NCBI RefSeq assembly: GCF_024347295.1
Contig: NZ_AP025459.1
Coordinates: forward strand, 1,178,001 to 1,242,000
Reading direction: 5' to 3'
Length of the DNA stretch: 64,000 nucleotides
Source: Vibrio artabrorum
GTDB lineage: Bacteria; Pseudomonadota; Gammaproteobacteria; Enterobacterales; Vibrionaceae
In this document: positions 56,270-64,000 of the stretch, in pieces
Layout: each line of letters opens with the position of its first letter
Position numbering within the stretch: position 1 is the stretch's first letter
Made by a program: the position numbers and the translations under genes
The notes under the pieces: model-generated
Told to the model about the DNA's origin: nothing
What the model saw: only the letters and a program-made list of their open reading frames with translations
The model's database searches: none

Positions 56270-56923
56270 TTAACGCAGACCGTGTAAAAACTCGTGTCGC
56301 GTTGCCGGGTTCGATTTAAAAATCCCCCCCAGAGCTGTGGTCGTCGTTTCACTGGTTGCATCCATAACACCACGCGATTTCACACAGTAGTGGACCGCAT
56401 CCATCGTAACAGCCACATCATCGGTTTCGAGTAGCGTTTGTAATGCAACCAAGATCTGCTGAGTCATACGCTCTTGAACTTGTGGGCGCTGTGCGAAGAA
56501 GCGAACGATTCGATTGATCTTTGAAAGACCAATGATCTTACCTTGAGGAATGTAAGCAACTGCGGCTTTACCATCAATTGTCACTAAATGGTGTTCACAA
56601 GTACTGGTCACGGTAATGTCTTTTACGCGTACCATCTCACGAACGCCCATCTTGTTTTCAATGACGGTAATTTTAGGGAAGTTGGCGTAATCCAAACCAG
56701 AGAAAATTTCATCAACGTACATTTTAGCAATACGTTGCGGTGTTTCTTCCAGGCTATCGTCCGTAAGATCAAGTTCAAGGAGAGTGAGAATCTCGCGCAT
56801 ATGGTGTTCGATTCGTTCCTTCTTCTCTTCTCGGCTAACCTGATTAGGACGCATTGGTGTCTCTAACCCGCGGCTTGCTAGCGCATCTTTAACTAACTTC
56901 GCTGATTCGCTAAGACCTGACAT
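56270..56923 (-). CDS. folE: GTP cyclohydrolase I
   Basis: A 217-residue enzyme that opens GTP to dihydroneopterin triphosphate, the first step of tetrahydrofolate synthesis. Key signatures are [21 protein letters not shown] (Zn and active-site residues) and [26 protein letters not shown]. The start at 56923 is supported by AGAGGAAG upstream; the longer open frame would add 12 residues. Length matches E. coli FolE (222). Confidence 0.95.
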   Translation of the reverse strand: MSGLSESAKLVKDALASRGLETPMRPNQVSREEKKERIEHHMREILTLLELDLTDDSLEETPQRIAKMYVDEIFSGLDYANFPKITVIENKMGVREMVRVKDITVTSTCEHHLVTIDGKAAVAYIPQGKIIGLSKINRIVRFFAQRPQVQERMTQQILVALQTLLETDDVAVTMDAVHYCVKSRGVMDATSETTTTALGGIFKSNPATRHEFLHGLR

Positions 56924-57141
56924 TGAACTTCCTCTTTTATAACCCCTTCTGGATGGCAAACAAGGATACTAGGAATTTTGAATAAATACAGCCATATTTT
57001 AAAGGCGGTCATTATTTACGGGGCCTAAACTATGCTAAAGTGGCGGTAATTTCACGGGTGAATTAGGCGTAATGTGATCATTAATGAGTCACCATCGCCA
57101 ACCACAAAATCAAAAATAATGACTATCAAAGGATTTCAATT

Positions 57142-58377
57142 ATGGGCTGTTGCGACGCTCCGGGCTTGATGCCAATTGAAGATGCGCTAGATAAGCTGCT
57201 ATCACCAATCAAACCCATCCAAACGACTCTGTCTCTGCCTCTTGCTGAAGCTCTCGGTTATGTCCTTGCTGAAGACATTCTTTCCCCTATTTTTGTTCCT
57301 CCTTTTGATAACTCAGCAATGGATGGTTACGCGCTGCGCCTAACGGATCTAAAAAACAGCAGAGTCCTGCCATTAGCGGGCAAATCTTTTGCGGGTCAAC
57401 CGTTTGAAGGCGAATGGCCTAGCAACACCTGTATTCGCATTATGACGGGAGCCAAGATCCCTGAAGGGTGTGACGCTGTCATCATGCAAGAAAATACCGT
57501 CGAAACGGACGCTGGGATAGAGATTCAACAAGACGATATCAAGCTGAACAATAACATCCGCCCAACTGGGGATGACATCAAACAAGGTGATATTGTGCTG
57601 AGCCGTGGCGAACGTTTAACGCCTCGCGATATTCCAATGATTGCGTCGTTGGGGGTCAGTCACGTGACGGTGTTACATAAGCCGAAAGTCGCTTTCTTCT
57701 CTACGGGTGATGAGTTAAAGCCATTAGGTCAGCCTCTTGAAGACGGTCAAATCTACGACAGCAATCGTTACGGTATTAAACCGCTGATTGAAGCGTTTGG
57801 TTGTGAAGCGATCGACCTCGGCATCATCCCCGACTGCCCAGCAACACTGAAAGAAACCTTCGAGAAAGCTCAAGAACTCGCAGATGTTGTCATCACGTCT
57901 GGTGGTGTGAGCGTTGGTGAGGCGGATTACACCAAAGACATCCTTGAAGAGCTTGGTCAAATTGGCTTCTGGAAACTGGCAATCAAACCGGGTAAACCGT
58001 TCGCATTCGGTGAATTGGATGACGCATGGTTTTGCGGCCTGCCGGGTAACCCAGTATCAGCGATGATGACCATGTATGTTTTGGTCCAACCAATGCTGGC
58101 TAAATTAGCCGGTCACTCGGCATGGACAGCGCCAGAATCGATTCCAGCGATAACAAAATCTGCATTCAAAAAAGCCCCAGGCCGCACGGATTACCAACGT
58201 GGTATCTACTCGATTGAAAACGGTCAGTTTGTCGTCGAAACAACAGGTAACCAAAGCTCCGGCGCTTTCCGCTCAATGAGTTTAGCAAACTGCTTTGTGG
58301 TACTGGAGCGTGAACGTGGTCGTGTTGAAGTTGGTGAAACAGTTCAGATTCAATTGTTTAACTCGACGCTTTACTAA
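57142..58377 (+). CDS. moeA: Molybdopterin molybdenumtransferase MoeA
   Basis: A 411-residue enzyme that inserts molybdenum into adenylated molybdopterin. Domain signatures include PFDNSAMDGYAL, GKSFAGQPFEGEW, RIMTGAKIPEGCDAVI, ITSGGVSVGEADYTKD and FCGLPGNPVSAMMTM. Starts MGCCDAPGLMPIEDAL, as MoeA proteins often do. MoeB follows after 12 bp, so the two form an operon for molybdenum cofactor synthesis. Confidence 0.95.
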   Translation: MGCCDAPGLMPIEDALDKLLSPIKPIQTTLSLPLAEALGYVLAEDILSPIFVPPFDNSAMDGYALRLTDLKNSRVLPLAGKSFAGQPFEGEWPSNTCIRIMTGAKIPEGCDAVIMQENTVETDAGIEIQQDDIKLNNNIRPTGDDIKQGDIVLSRGERLTPRDIPMIASLGVSHVTVLHKPKVAFFSTGDELKPLGQPLEDGQIYDSNRYGIKPLIEAFGCEAIDLGIIPDCPATLKETFEKAQELADVVITSGGVSVGEADYTKDILEELGQIGFWKLAIKPGKPFAFGELDDAWFCGLPGNPVSAMMTMYVLVQPMLAKLAGHSAWTAPESIPAITKSAFKKAPGRTDYQRGIYSIENGQFVVETTGNQSSGAFRSMSLANCFVVLERERGRVEVGETVQIQLFNSTLY

Positions 58378-58389
58378 CGAGGCTTGCTG

Positions 58390-59139
58390 ATGGAAATACT
58401 GTCTGATGCAGAAATGCTTCGCTACAACCGCCAGATCATTCTTAAACAGTTTGACTTTGAAGGCCAAGAAGCGCTGAAACAGAGCTCGATCTTGGTGTTA
58501 GGCGCCGGCGGCTTAGGTTGTGCCTCTGCTCAATATCTTGCAACGGCAGGCATTGGTAAGCTGACGCTTATCGATGATGATGTTGTCGAACTTTCAAATT
58601 TGCAGCGACAAGTGCTTCACACTGACGCTGATATTGGTAAGAAGAAGGTTAATTCAGCTGCTGAGTCTTTACAGGTGTTAAACCCGCACTTGACCATTGA
58701 AACGGTTGATCGCAGGCTTGATGACCCAGCGCTTGCTCAGTTGATTGAAGCACACTCACTGGTACTGGATGCCAGTGATAACGTTGAAACGCGCAATCAA
58801 TTGAACCGTTTATGCTACGCATCGAAAACGCCTCTCGTATCGGGGGCTGCAATTCGTATGGAAGGCCAAATCAGCGTATTCACTTATCAAGATGAAAATG
58901 CACCGTGTTACCAGTGCTTGAGCGCTCTATTCGGCAACGCGGCTCTAAGCTGTGTCGAAGCCGGCGTTATGGCGCCTGTTGTTGGCATGGTAGGCGCGGC
59001 TCAGGCTTTAGAAGCGATTAAAGTTATCGCCCAGTATGGACAACCCAAACAAGGCAAGCTGTTGATTCTCGATGCCATGTCTCACAGCTGGCGTGAAATG
59101 AATTTAATGAAGATGCCTAATTGTTCGGTGTGTAAATAG
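58390..59139 (+). CDS. moeB: Molybdopterin-synthase adenylyltransferase MoeB
   Basis: A 249-residue ThiF-family enzyme that adenylates the C-terminus of MoaD. Motifs: ATP loop GAGGLGCASAQYLATAGIG, RQVLHTDADIGKKK and zinc cysteines CYQCL and CSVC near the C-terminus. Length equals E. coli MoeB (249). GAGG eight bases upstream of the ATG at 58390 supports this start; a TTG six bases earlier is also open. Confidence 0.94.
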   Translation: MEILSDAEMLRYNRQIILKQFDFEGQEALKQSSILVLGAGGLGCASAQYLATAGIGKLTLIDDDVVELSNLQRQVLHTDADIGKKKVNSAAESLQVLNPHLTIETVDRRLDDPALAQLIEAHSLVLDASDNVETRNQLNRLCYASKTPLVSGAAIRMEGQISVFTYQDENAPCYQCLSALFGNAALSCVEAGVMAPVVGMVGAAQALEAIKVIAQYGQPKQGKLLILDAMSHSWREMNLMKMPNCSVCK

Positions 59140-59184
59140 CCTGAGCCAACGAGCCATTTTCTCGATATTCAAGCCATCACTTTC

Positions 59185-59211
59185 AGCCTTGATGTAATTC
59201 AGGGCTTTTTT
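59185..59211 (+). terminator. Terminator after the moeAB operon
   Basis: Stem AGCCTTGA / TCAGGGCT (one G-T pair) and a run of T. Confidence 0.75.
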
Positions 59212-59404
59212 GTATCTAAAATTCGACCACCAAAGGAGCATCATTTTGCAATAACCGATATAAAAGTCGTTTTATTTAAATTCTCATTTTGAGAAAGTCC
59301 CCCTAAATCGAAACTTTCAATACAAAAAAGACCAATAATCAACACCTTAAAACTGGCACGTAACTTGATTGAGTACCTAGACCTTCCATGACAAGGATGT
59401 AGAT

Positions 59405-61540
59405 ATGAGAATCACAACGTTAAGTTTGCTATTAAGTGCACCATTGGTCGCCAACGCAGCGCCATTCGATACCTGCCCGAGTCAGGCTTACTTGTTTCAG
59501 TCAAAGCCCGTCGAAGTTTGGGGCGTGAACCTAGTCACTGGATCAACCACTCTGTTAGAAGATGATACGGGGATGGATGGCAACATCAATGGTGTAGGTT
59601 TCGATTTTGCAGACAGATACATCTACGGTTACGACACCACCAACAAACGCCTAGTTCGTCTTGGAAAAGACTTCCAAGCAGAAGTCATCAATACCAGTGG
59701 ATTACCAACCGATCACACCTTCTATGTCGGTGATGTCTATGACCACGTGTATTACCTTTATCGTACTGGTAAAGGGTTATTCACGGTTGACCTTTCTCCT
59801 TTAGATAGCAACCCAAATGCAACCGTAACGGTAACTAAAGTTTCAGGTAGCCCTGCCACCGTCAATTTGACTGACTTTGCTTTCCATCCAAGTGATGGTT
59901 CGCTGTATGGTATCGATAATAACTCGGGTGGCTTGTACCAATTTAACCCAACCACAGGTGCAGAAACTTACATTGGAAACACCGGAGAAACGGGGACATT
60001 CGGCGCAGGCTATTTTGATGTAAACGGCTACTATTATGTATCTCGAAATCAAGACGGTAAGATCTACCGAATCAACTTATCTCCCGACAACGCAACCAAT
60101 ATTGCAGCGGGGATTGTTCCAGCCGTTGAGTTTGTCTCGAATGGCCCTTCGTCTAATCAAAATGATGGCGCGCGTTGTGCGAATGCGCCGGTCGTCGATG
60201 AAGATTCCAACATCGACTTCGGTGACGCGCCAGACAGCTATTTAACGTTACTGGCCAGTAACGGTCCTCGACATGAACTGGATGGTATGACTTGGCTAGG
60301 CACAAACGCTCCCGACGCCGACCTCGATGGCTACGTAACACCACAATCGGATGAAAGTATCGGTATTGATGATGAGTGGGCAAACGGTGGTATCGGTTTT
60401 GTCACCGCTCTGGAGGCTGGACTGGATTCAAAAGTGGTGATTGAAGCTTCAACAACCGGTTACCTTTCGGCTTGGATAGACTGGAACCAAGATGGCCGCT
60501 TCGATGGCGCCAACGAGCAAGTATTTACAGACTATCTGTTAGCTGCTGGCGAAAACGACCTGTTCCTCAATGTCGATATCAACGCACTGACCGGAACGAC
60601 ATGGGCTCGATTTAGATTCAGTCAACAAACCAACTTAAGTTACTTTGGCGGCTCAACCTCTGGTGAAGTGGTCGATATTCAAGTCGATGTCCTTAACGAT
60701 GGTGCCACAGCTCGTTACTTCCCTAGTGCTTCTGGCTACGCAACGCTCGCATACGAGGATAACTGGCCATATAAAGCTGACTACGACATGAACGACGCCG
60801 TAATCCTGTATCGAATCACTGAGATCCTTAAAGACGGTAAAGTGATTAAATCAACGATTGATGGGCGCTTGGCTGCGGTTGGAGCAAGTTACAGAAATGG
60901 TTTTGCGGTTCGCCTACCAAACTTGGCGCCATCGTCTGTTGATAGCGGCAACTCTTACATGAAACATAACGGCGTCTTCACGGGTTTAGATATGGAGGAT
61001 GGGCGCAGTGAATCGATCTTTATTGTCGCTGACGACTTAACGTCTAAAATCAACACGTCATGTACGTTCTACCGAACCCGCAATTCATGTAAAGACAATG
61101 AGCAGTTCTCTTTTCAAATCGGTATCAGCTTATCTGACTCTGGCATCAGTACTGCCACATGGACGGATATGCCTTACGACCCGTTCATCTTTGCAACGCC
61201 CGGTTACTACCATGGAGAAAATCTGCCTCTGCACCCCGGACGCAGTTGGGAAGTTCACTTGCCAGATCAAGCGCCAACGGAAGCCTTTGATGCTGCTAAC
61301 CTCTTCGAGGCTGGGTTAGGTGTCGATGACAGCAATCCATCAACTGGCAAATATTTCAAAACGACAGAGAACCACCCTTGGGCGTTACTCATTACATCAA
61401 CGGATGAATGGGATTGGCCTCGAGAGGAAGTGGATATCGTCACCGCTTATCCAGAGTTTAAACAATACGCAGAATCCGGCGGAGAAACGAACCAAACATG
61501 GCACCAATTCCCTGCAGACAATCAACGTTACGAACCATAA
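59405..61540 (+). CDS. Secreted LruC-domain (DUF4842) protein with GEVED module
   Basis: A 711-residue exported protein (signal peptide to about VANA-AP). The N-terminal 270 residues form a beta-propeller-like domain (DUF6923-type, PSQAYLFQSKPVEVWGVNLVTG). A GEVED-type module with YLSAWIDWNQDGRFDG follows (about 345-440). The C-terminal LruC domain begins near LAYEDNWPYKADYDMNDAVILYR and holds several Asp/Asn-rich turns likely to bind calcium. Members occur on cell surfaces; the role is not known. It is followed 86 bp later by a lipoprotein gene on the same strand. Confidence 0.85.
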   Translation: MRITTLSLLLSAPLVANAAPFDTCPSQAYLFQSKPVEVWGVNLVTGSTTLLEDDTGMDGNINGVGFDFADRYIYGYDTTNKRLVRLGKDFQAEVINTSGLPTDHTFYVGDVYDHVYYLYRTGKGLFTVDLSPLDSNPNATVTVTKVSGSPATVNLTDFAFHPSDGSLYGIDNNSGGLYQFNPTTGAETYIGNTGETGTFGAGYFDVNGYYYVSRNQDGKIYRINLSPDNATNIAAGIVPAVEFVSNGPSSNQNDGARCANAPVVDEDSNIDFGDAPDSYLTLLASNGPRHELDGMTWLGTNAPDADLDGYVTPQSDESIGIDDEWANGGIGFVTALEAGLDSKVVIEASTTGYLSAWIDWNQDGRFDGANEQVFTDYLLAAGENDLFLNVDINALTGTTWARFRFSQQTNLSYFGGSTSGEVVDIQVDVLNDGATARYFPSASGYATLAYEDNWPYKADYDMNDAVILYRITEILKDGKVIKSTIDGRLAAVGASYRNGFAVRLPNLAPSSVDSGNSYMKHNGVFTGLDMEDGRSESIFIVADDLTSKINTSCTFYRTRNSCKDNEQFSFQIGISLSDSGISTATWTDMPYDPFIFATPGYYHGENLPLHPGRSWEVHLPDQAPTEAFDAANLFEAGLGVDDSNPSTGKYFKTTENHPWALLITSTDEWDWPREEVDIVTAYPEFKQYAESGGETNQTWHQFPADNQRYEP

Positions 61541-61626
61541 GGAGCGACGCTATGAAGATTCACACTCAACAATATCGAGACAACCATTGTGTTAATTCAA
61601 GTTGCAATCTCTGTGAGGAAGAACGT

Positions 61627-62151
61627 ATGTCTGTCCAACACACTTGGCACATAAAGAAATTATTCACCGTTGTTTTAGCTGCAGCGCCACTGGTATTAGT
61701 CGGTTGTGGAGGGGGCGATGGAGGAGACAGTACATCGACCCCATCAACAGCCACACCATCGACGCCAGACACTGGAACGCCATCCCCCTCCCCATCGACA
61801 GCGACAAGTGCGGCAGCGACACCTACCTATACTATGAGTGATGTGGTGGTGCCTGATGGCTTTGATTACAGCTCGATTGAACCGTTTGACCTCAACATTG
61901 ACATTAGCCGCATTTCAACCGCTCGCTCTTTTGTCACCGTTTATAGCCGCTTCAGTACTCGAGATGACTCTACTTTGAAACCAGACTACTCAAGCAAAGT
62001 GATTGCAGGCTCGTTAAATAACGGCGTATTTGTTTCCAACTTTACGGCTCCAGTCAATCAAGACTCACTACTGGTCGAAATTTGGTTTTACGATGGTCAA
62101 CCACCACTGCAACGGGTGGTATCAAGCCGTGATTCTCAGATCATTTGGTAA
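61627..62151 (+). CDS. Lipoprotein with Ser/Thr/Pro-rich linker, partner of the LruC protein
   Basis: A 174-residue protein with a lipoprotein signal peptide (lipobox LVGC-GGG), a low-complexity Gly/Ser/Thr/Pro linker (about residues 28-75), and a beta-rich C-terminal part starting YTMSDVVVPDGFDY with no known domain. GAGGAAG precedes the ATG at 61627. An upstream in-frame ATG at 61552 also has AAGGAG and would add 25 residues containing three cysteines, which would bury the signal peptide. It is probably co-expressed with the LruC gene. Function unknown. Confidence 0.65.
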   Translation: MSVQHTWHIKKLFTVVLAAAPLVLVGCGGGDGGDSTSTPSTATPSTPDTGTPSPSPSTATSAAATPTYTMSDVVVPDGFDYSSIEPFDLNIDISRISTARSFVTVYSRFSTRDDSTLKPDYSSKVIAGSLNNGVFVSNFTAPVNQDSLLVEIWFYDGQPPLQRVVSSRDSQIIW

Positions 62152-62205
62152 AACATAGAGACATTGGGGTAATCGATAAATTCAACACTGGATCGGTATC
62201 AATAG

Positions 62206-62232
62206 AAAGTGAGCTGAAAGGCTCACTTTTTT
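62206..62232 (+). terminator. Terminator after the LruC-lipoprotein pair
   Basis: Nine-bp stem AAAGTGAGC / GCTCACTTT with a 6-nt loop and TTT tail. Confidence 0.85.
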
Positions 62233-62335
62233 GTATTCATCGAATATAAGTGGAGTTAATTTTTCTGATTGATTTCATTCACTTTGACGCCAATCTGACT
62301 TATCTTTTAAAAATAACTTTCAAATACTTACTCTC

Positions 62336-62650
62336 ATGAGACAATTAAAAATAGGTCTATTTATCCTAATGTGTGGTGTGGGTGTGTTATTGGCTCTGAC
62401 CTATTTCCCACTAACATCAGAGACAGGGCAACGCATTCAAGCCAAAGTAATGTCGAACACCCTCACTCAATCGCTAGACGGACACCGGCGCTATCTCACG
62501 GTTCAAACTCAAGACAATCAAATATTTCGCGTTTCCATTGCTCCAACCACTGACTGCCCTATTGATTCTGTCGTTGCGCTTGATACCTTAAACAATCATA
62601 TAACCGGACAAAGCAGCTATCAGTTCATTCACTGTCGAGCTGCACCGTAG
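62336..62650 (+). CDS. Small membrane-anchored protein of unknown function
   Basis: A 104-residue protein with an N-terminal hydrophobic helix (LKIGLFILMCGVGVLLALTYF) that acts as signal or anchor, then a short soluble beta-rich part (RYLTVQTQDNQIFRVSI, CPIDSVVALD). Two cysteines sit at CPIDS and HCRAAP and could form a disulfide. No known domain. Confidence 0.6.
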   Translation: MRQLKIGLFILMCGVGVLLALTYFPLTSETGQRIQAKVMSNTLTQSLDGHRRYLTVQTQDNQIFRVSIAPTTDCPIDSVVALDTLNNHITGQSSYQFIHCRAAP

Positions 62651-62712
62651 CCATTGCTCAAACCGTTGTATTCGCTAAAACAATCAACAATCGTATTCGT
62701 CAAACATCAATT

Positions 62713-63576
62713 ATGGATCAAACAATAATGAATCAGCCGCTTATCTCACCAGAACAACTTCAACAACGTTTGCTAGAAAAAGACGACCTCATCATTCTCG
62801 ATGCCAGTATCGAGTTTCAGATTCCGAGCGAGCCAGAAAAGATCAAAGGACAAATGATTCCTGGGGCGATGCGTTTTGACTACGATAAAGACTTTTGTAA
62901 CAAACACACCCTGCTTCCTCACATGTTCCCGACCGAAAAACACTTCAACAAACGCGCACAAGAAATGGGGATCAATCAAGAGAGTACCATTGTCGTTTAC
63001 GATAACTCAGGAACCTTTGCTTCCCCTCGTGCATGGTGGATGTTTATGGCGATGGGGCATAACAACGTATATGTCTTAGATGGCGGTTTACCCGCTTGGA
63101 TCGAAGCCGGCTACTCGACAGATACTGACTACAAAGCACAAGAAAAAGCGGGCAATTTTGAAGGTCATATTCAAAGCCGCTATTTTGTCAATGCTCAACA
63201 GATCGAACGTTATTCAACGGACAAGAGCGCAAACATTGTCGATGCTCGTTCTCAAGCTCGCTTCGATTCAGAAGTTCCAGAACCACGTGAAGGCTTACGC
63301 AGTGGACATATTCCAAACTCCCTTTGTCTACCCTTTAAACAAGTACTCGATAACGGCCAGCTCAAACCTCAAGATGAGCTTATCAATATCTTTTCAACGT
63401 TAACATTAACCCCTTCTCTACCTATGTTTTTTAGCTGTGGCTCTGGAGTAACAGCCTGCATCATATTATTGGCGGCTAAACTCGCTGGCTATACTGGTGA
63501 AATGGGCGTTTACGATGGTTCATGGACGGAATGGGGGGCTAACGACAAACTGCCTATCGCCGTGACTCACAAGTAA
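62713..63576 (+). CDS. sseA: 3-mercaptopyruvate sulfurtransferase (rhodanese family)
   Basis: A 287-residue protein with two rhodanese domains. The active-site loop C242-GSGVTA in MFFSCGSGVTACIIL is the mercaptopyruvate-type signature (CG[S/T]GVTA), as opposed to the CRKGVTA of thiosulfate rhodaneses. YDGSWTEWG near the end is typical. It transfers sulfur from 3-mercaptopyruvate to acceptors such as cyanide or thiols. Confidence 0.92.
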   Translation: MDQTIMNQPLISPEQLQQRLLEKDDLIILDASIEFQIPSEPEKIKGQMIPGAMRFDYDKDFCNKHTLLPHMFPTEKHFNKRAQEMGINQESTIVVYDNSGTFASPRAWWMFMAMGHNNVYVLDGGLPAWIEAGYSTDTDYKAQEKAGNFEGHIQSRYFVNAQQIERYSTDKSANIVDARSQARFDSEVPEPREGLRSGHIPNSLCLPFKQVLDNGQLKPQDELINIFSTLTLTPSLPMFFSCGSGVTACIILLAAKLAGYTGEMGVYDGSWTEWGANDKLPIAVTHK

Positions 63577-63960
63577 TTCAACTTCGCTTACTGCTACAGT
63601 TAGAATATAATGCGCACGCATAAGGCATTTCAATTTCTTAGGTGGTTTAAACTCGCAAAAATTAAACACTTTGCTACCAAGTTAACGCTATCTTCATTTG
63701 AATCGAGAACTAAATTAACGTTGTTGCGTCATTATGCGACAATCTTTTTCAGCTCTAAACCGTCAGGAAGCATCGGTTAATCGTTCTCTGTATTTTTTAA
63801 ATGTTCAGGTTTCACGCAAGCATCTCATTCAGTCGTGGTAGCACGATTGAATCACCGAAACTTTGATCATGATTATTTTCAACCAACATGAATCATGCTG
63901 ACAAACTGTTACTTTGTCACTTGTACTCAGCTAAAAATCGTTACCAATAAAAGGCATCTC
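63577..63960. other. Non-coding interval before the truncated right-edge gene
   Basis: About 380 bp with no supported gene. An AAAGG element lies 7 bases ahead of the ATG at 63961. Confidence 0.4.
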
Positions 63961-64000
63961 ATGGCTCTATTTAAGAAAAATATCTGGTCGCTGTACGCTC
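63961..64000 (+). CDS. Start of a gene cut by the right window edge
   Basis: ATG at 63961 with AAAGG upstream, reading MALFKKNIWSLYA before the window ends. Thirteen residues are too few to name the product. Confidence 0.4.
   Translation, partial: MALFKKNIWSLYA

Overview
The window looks like chromosome 2 of a Vibrio, probably of the Splendidus clade. This is inferred from gene content and protein resemblance, not from a database search. Supporting signs are moderate GC, a divergent hmp/norR pair, a chitin-binding GH18 chitinase, a BCCT transporter, tandem tRNA-Gly(UCC) genes and a CspA-type cold-shock gene. Most genes are ordinary chromosomal genes with clear ribosome-binding sites and hairpin terminators.

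Layout. 1-6.3 kb: a LysE exporter (cut by the window edge), an RhlE-type helicase, a COG0523 metal GTPase, a ClC antiporter and a TDT transporter. 6.3-12 kb: nitric oxide defence (hmp and norR, with a sigma-54 promoter and NorR sites between them), a glutaredoxin, an OmpA-like lipoprotein, a DsbA-like lipoprotein and an FKBP. 12.2-14.6 kb: a NemR-like TetR repressor, a CurA-type reductase and a GST, with the same operator ahead of the repressor and the reductase. 14.8-25.2 kb: RluA-type synthase, YkgJ, DacA, YgjV, a large chitinase, a BCCT transporter and a lipoprotein. 25.4-29.5 kb: a triple-domain Rid protein, an AraC regulator and a divergent YqhD-type aldehyde reductase. 29.7-35 kb: an amino-acid ABC importer, YjdM and a ThrE exporter. 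35.1-35.3 kb: two tRNA-Gly genes.

35.5-45.1 kb is the accessory island. Two decayed fragments of the same IS3-family element, in opposite orientations, bracket an AT-rich block. The block holds a six-gene, one-direction cluster: MFS transporter, ornithine carbamoyltransferase, arginine deiminase, carbamate kinase, a second triple-domain Rid protein and an ArsR-like winged-helix regulator. This is an arginine deiminase (ADI) pathway with an MFS protein in place of the usual ArcD antiporter and with an attached single-chain Rid pseudo-trimer. It is the most interesting system in the window.

45.2-49 kb holds an NCS2 purine permease with a PurR-like box, then a second small accessory patch: a cupredoxin missing its signal peptide, GC-rich direct repeats, a small HTH protein preceded by inverted-repeat operators, a DUF6622-like membrane protein and an IS6-family remnant. 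49.4-64 kb returns to chromosomal genes: an old-yellow-enzyme reductase, an enoyl-CoA hydratase, a Bcr/CflA pump, a PQQ sugar dehydrogenase, Csp, YaeQ with an overlapping unknown gene, FolE, MoeA/MoeB, an LruC-domain secreted protein with a lipoprotein, and a mercaptopyruvate sulfurtransferase. A further coding start is cut off at the right edge.
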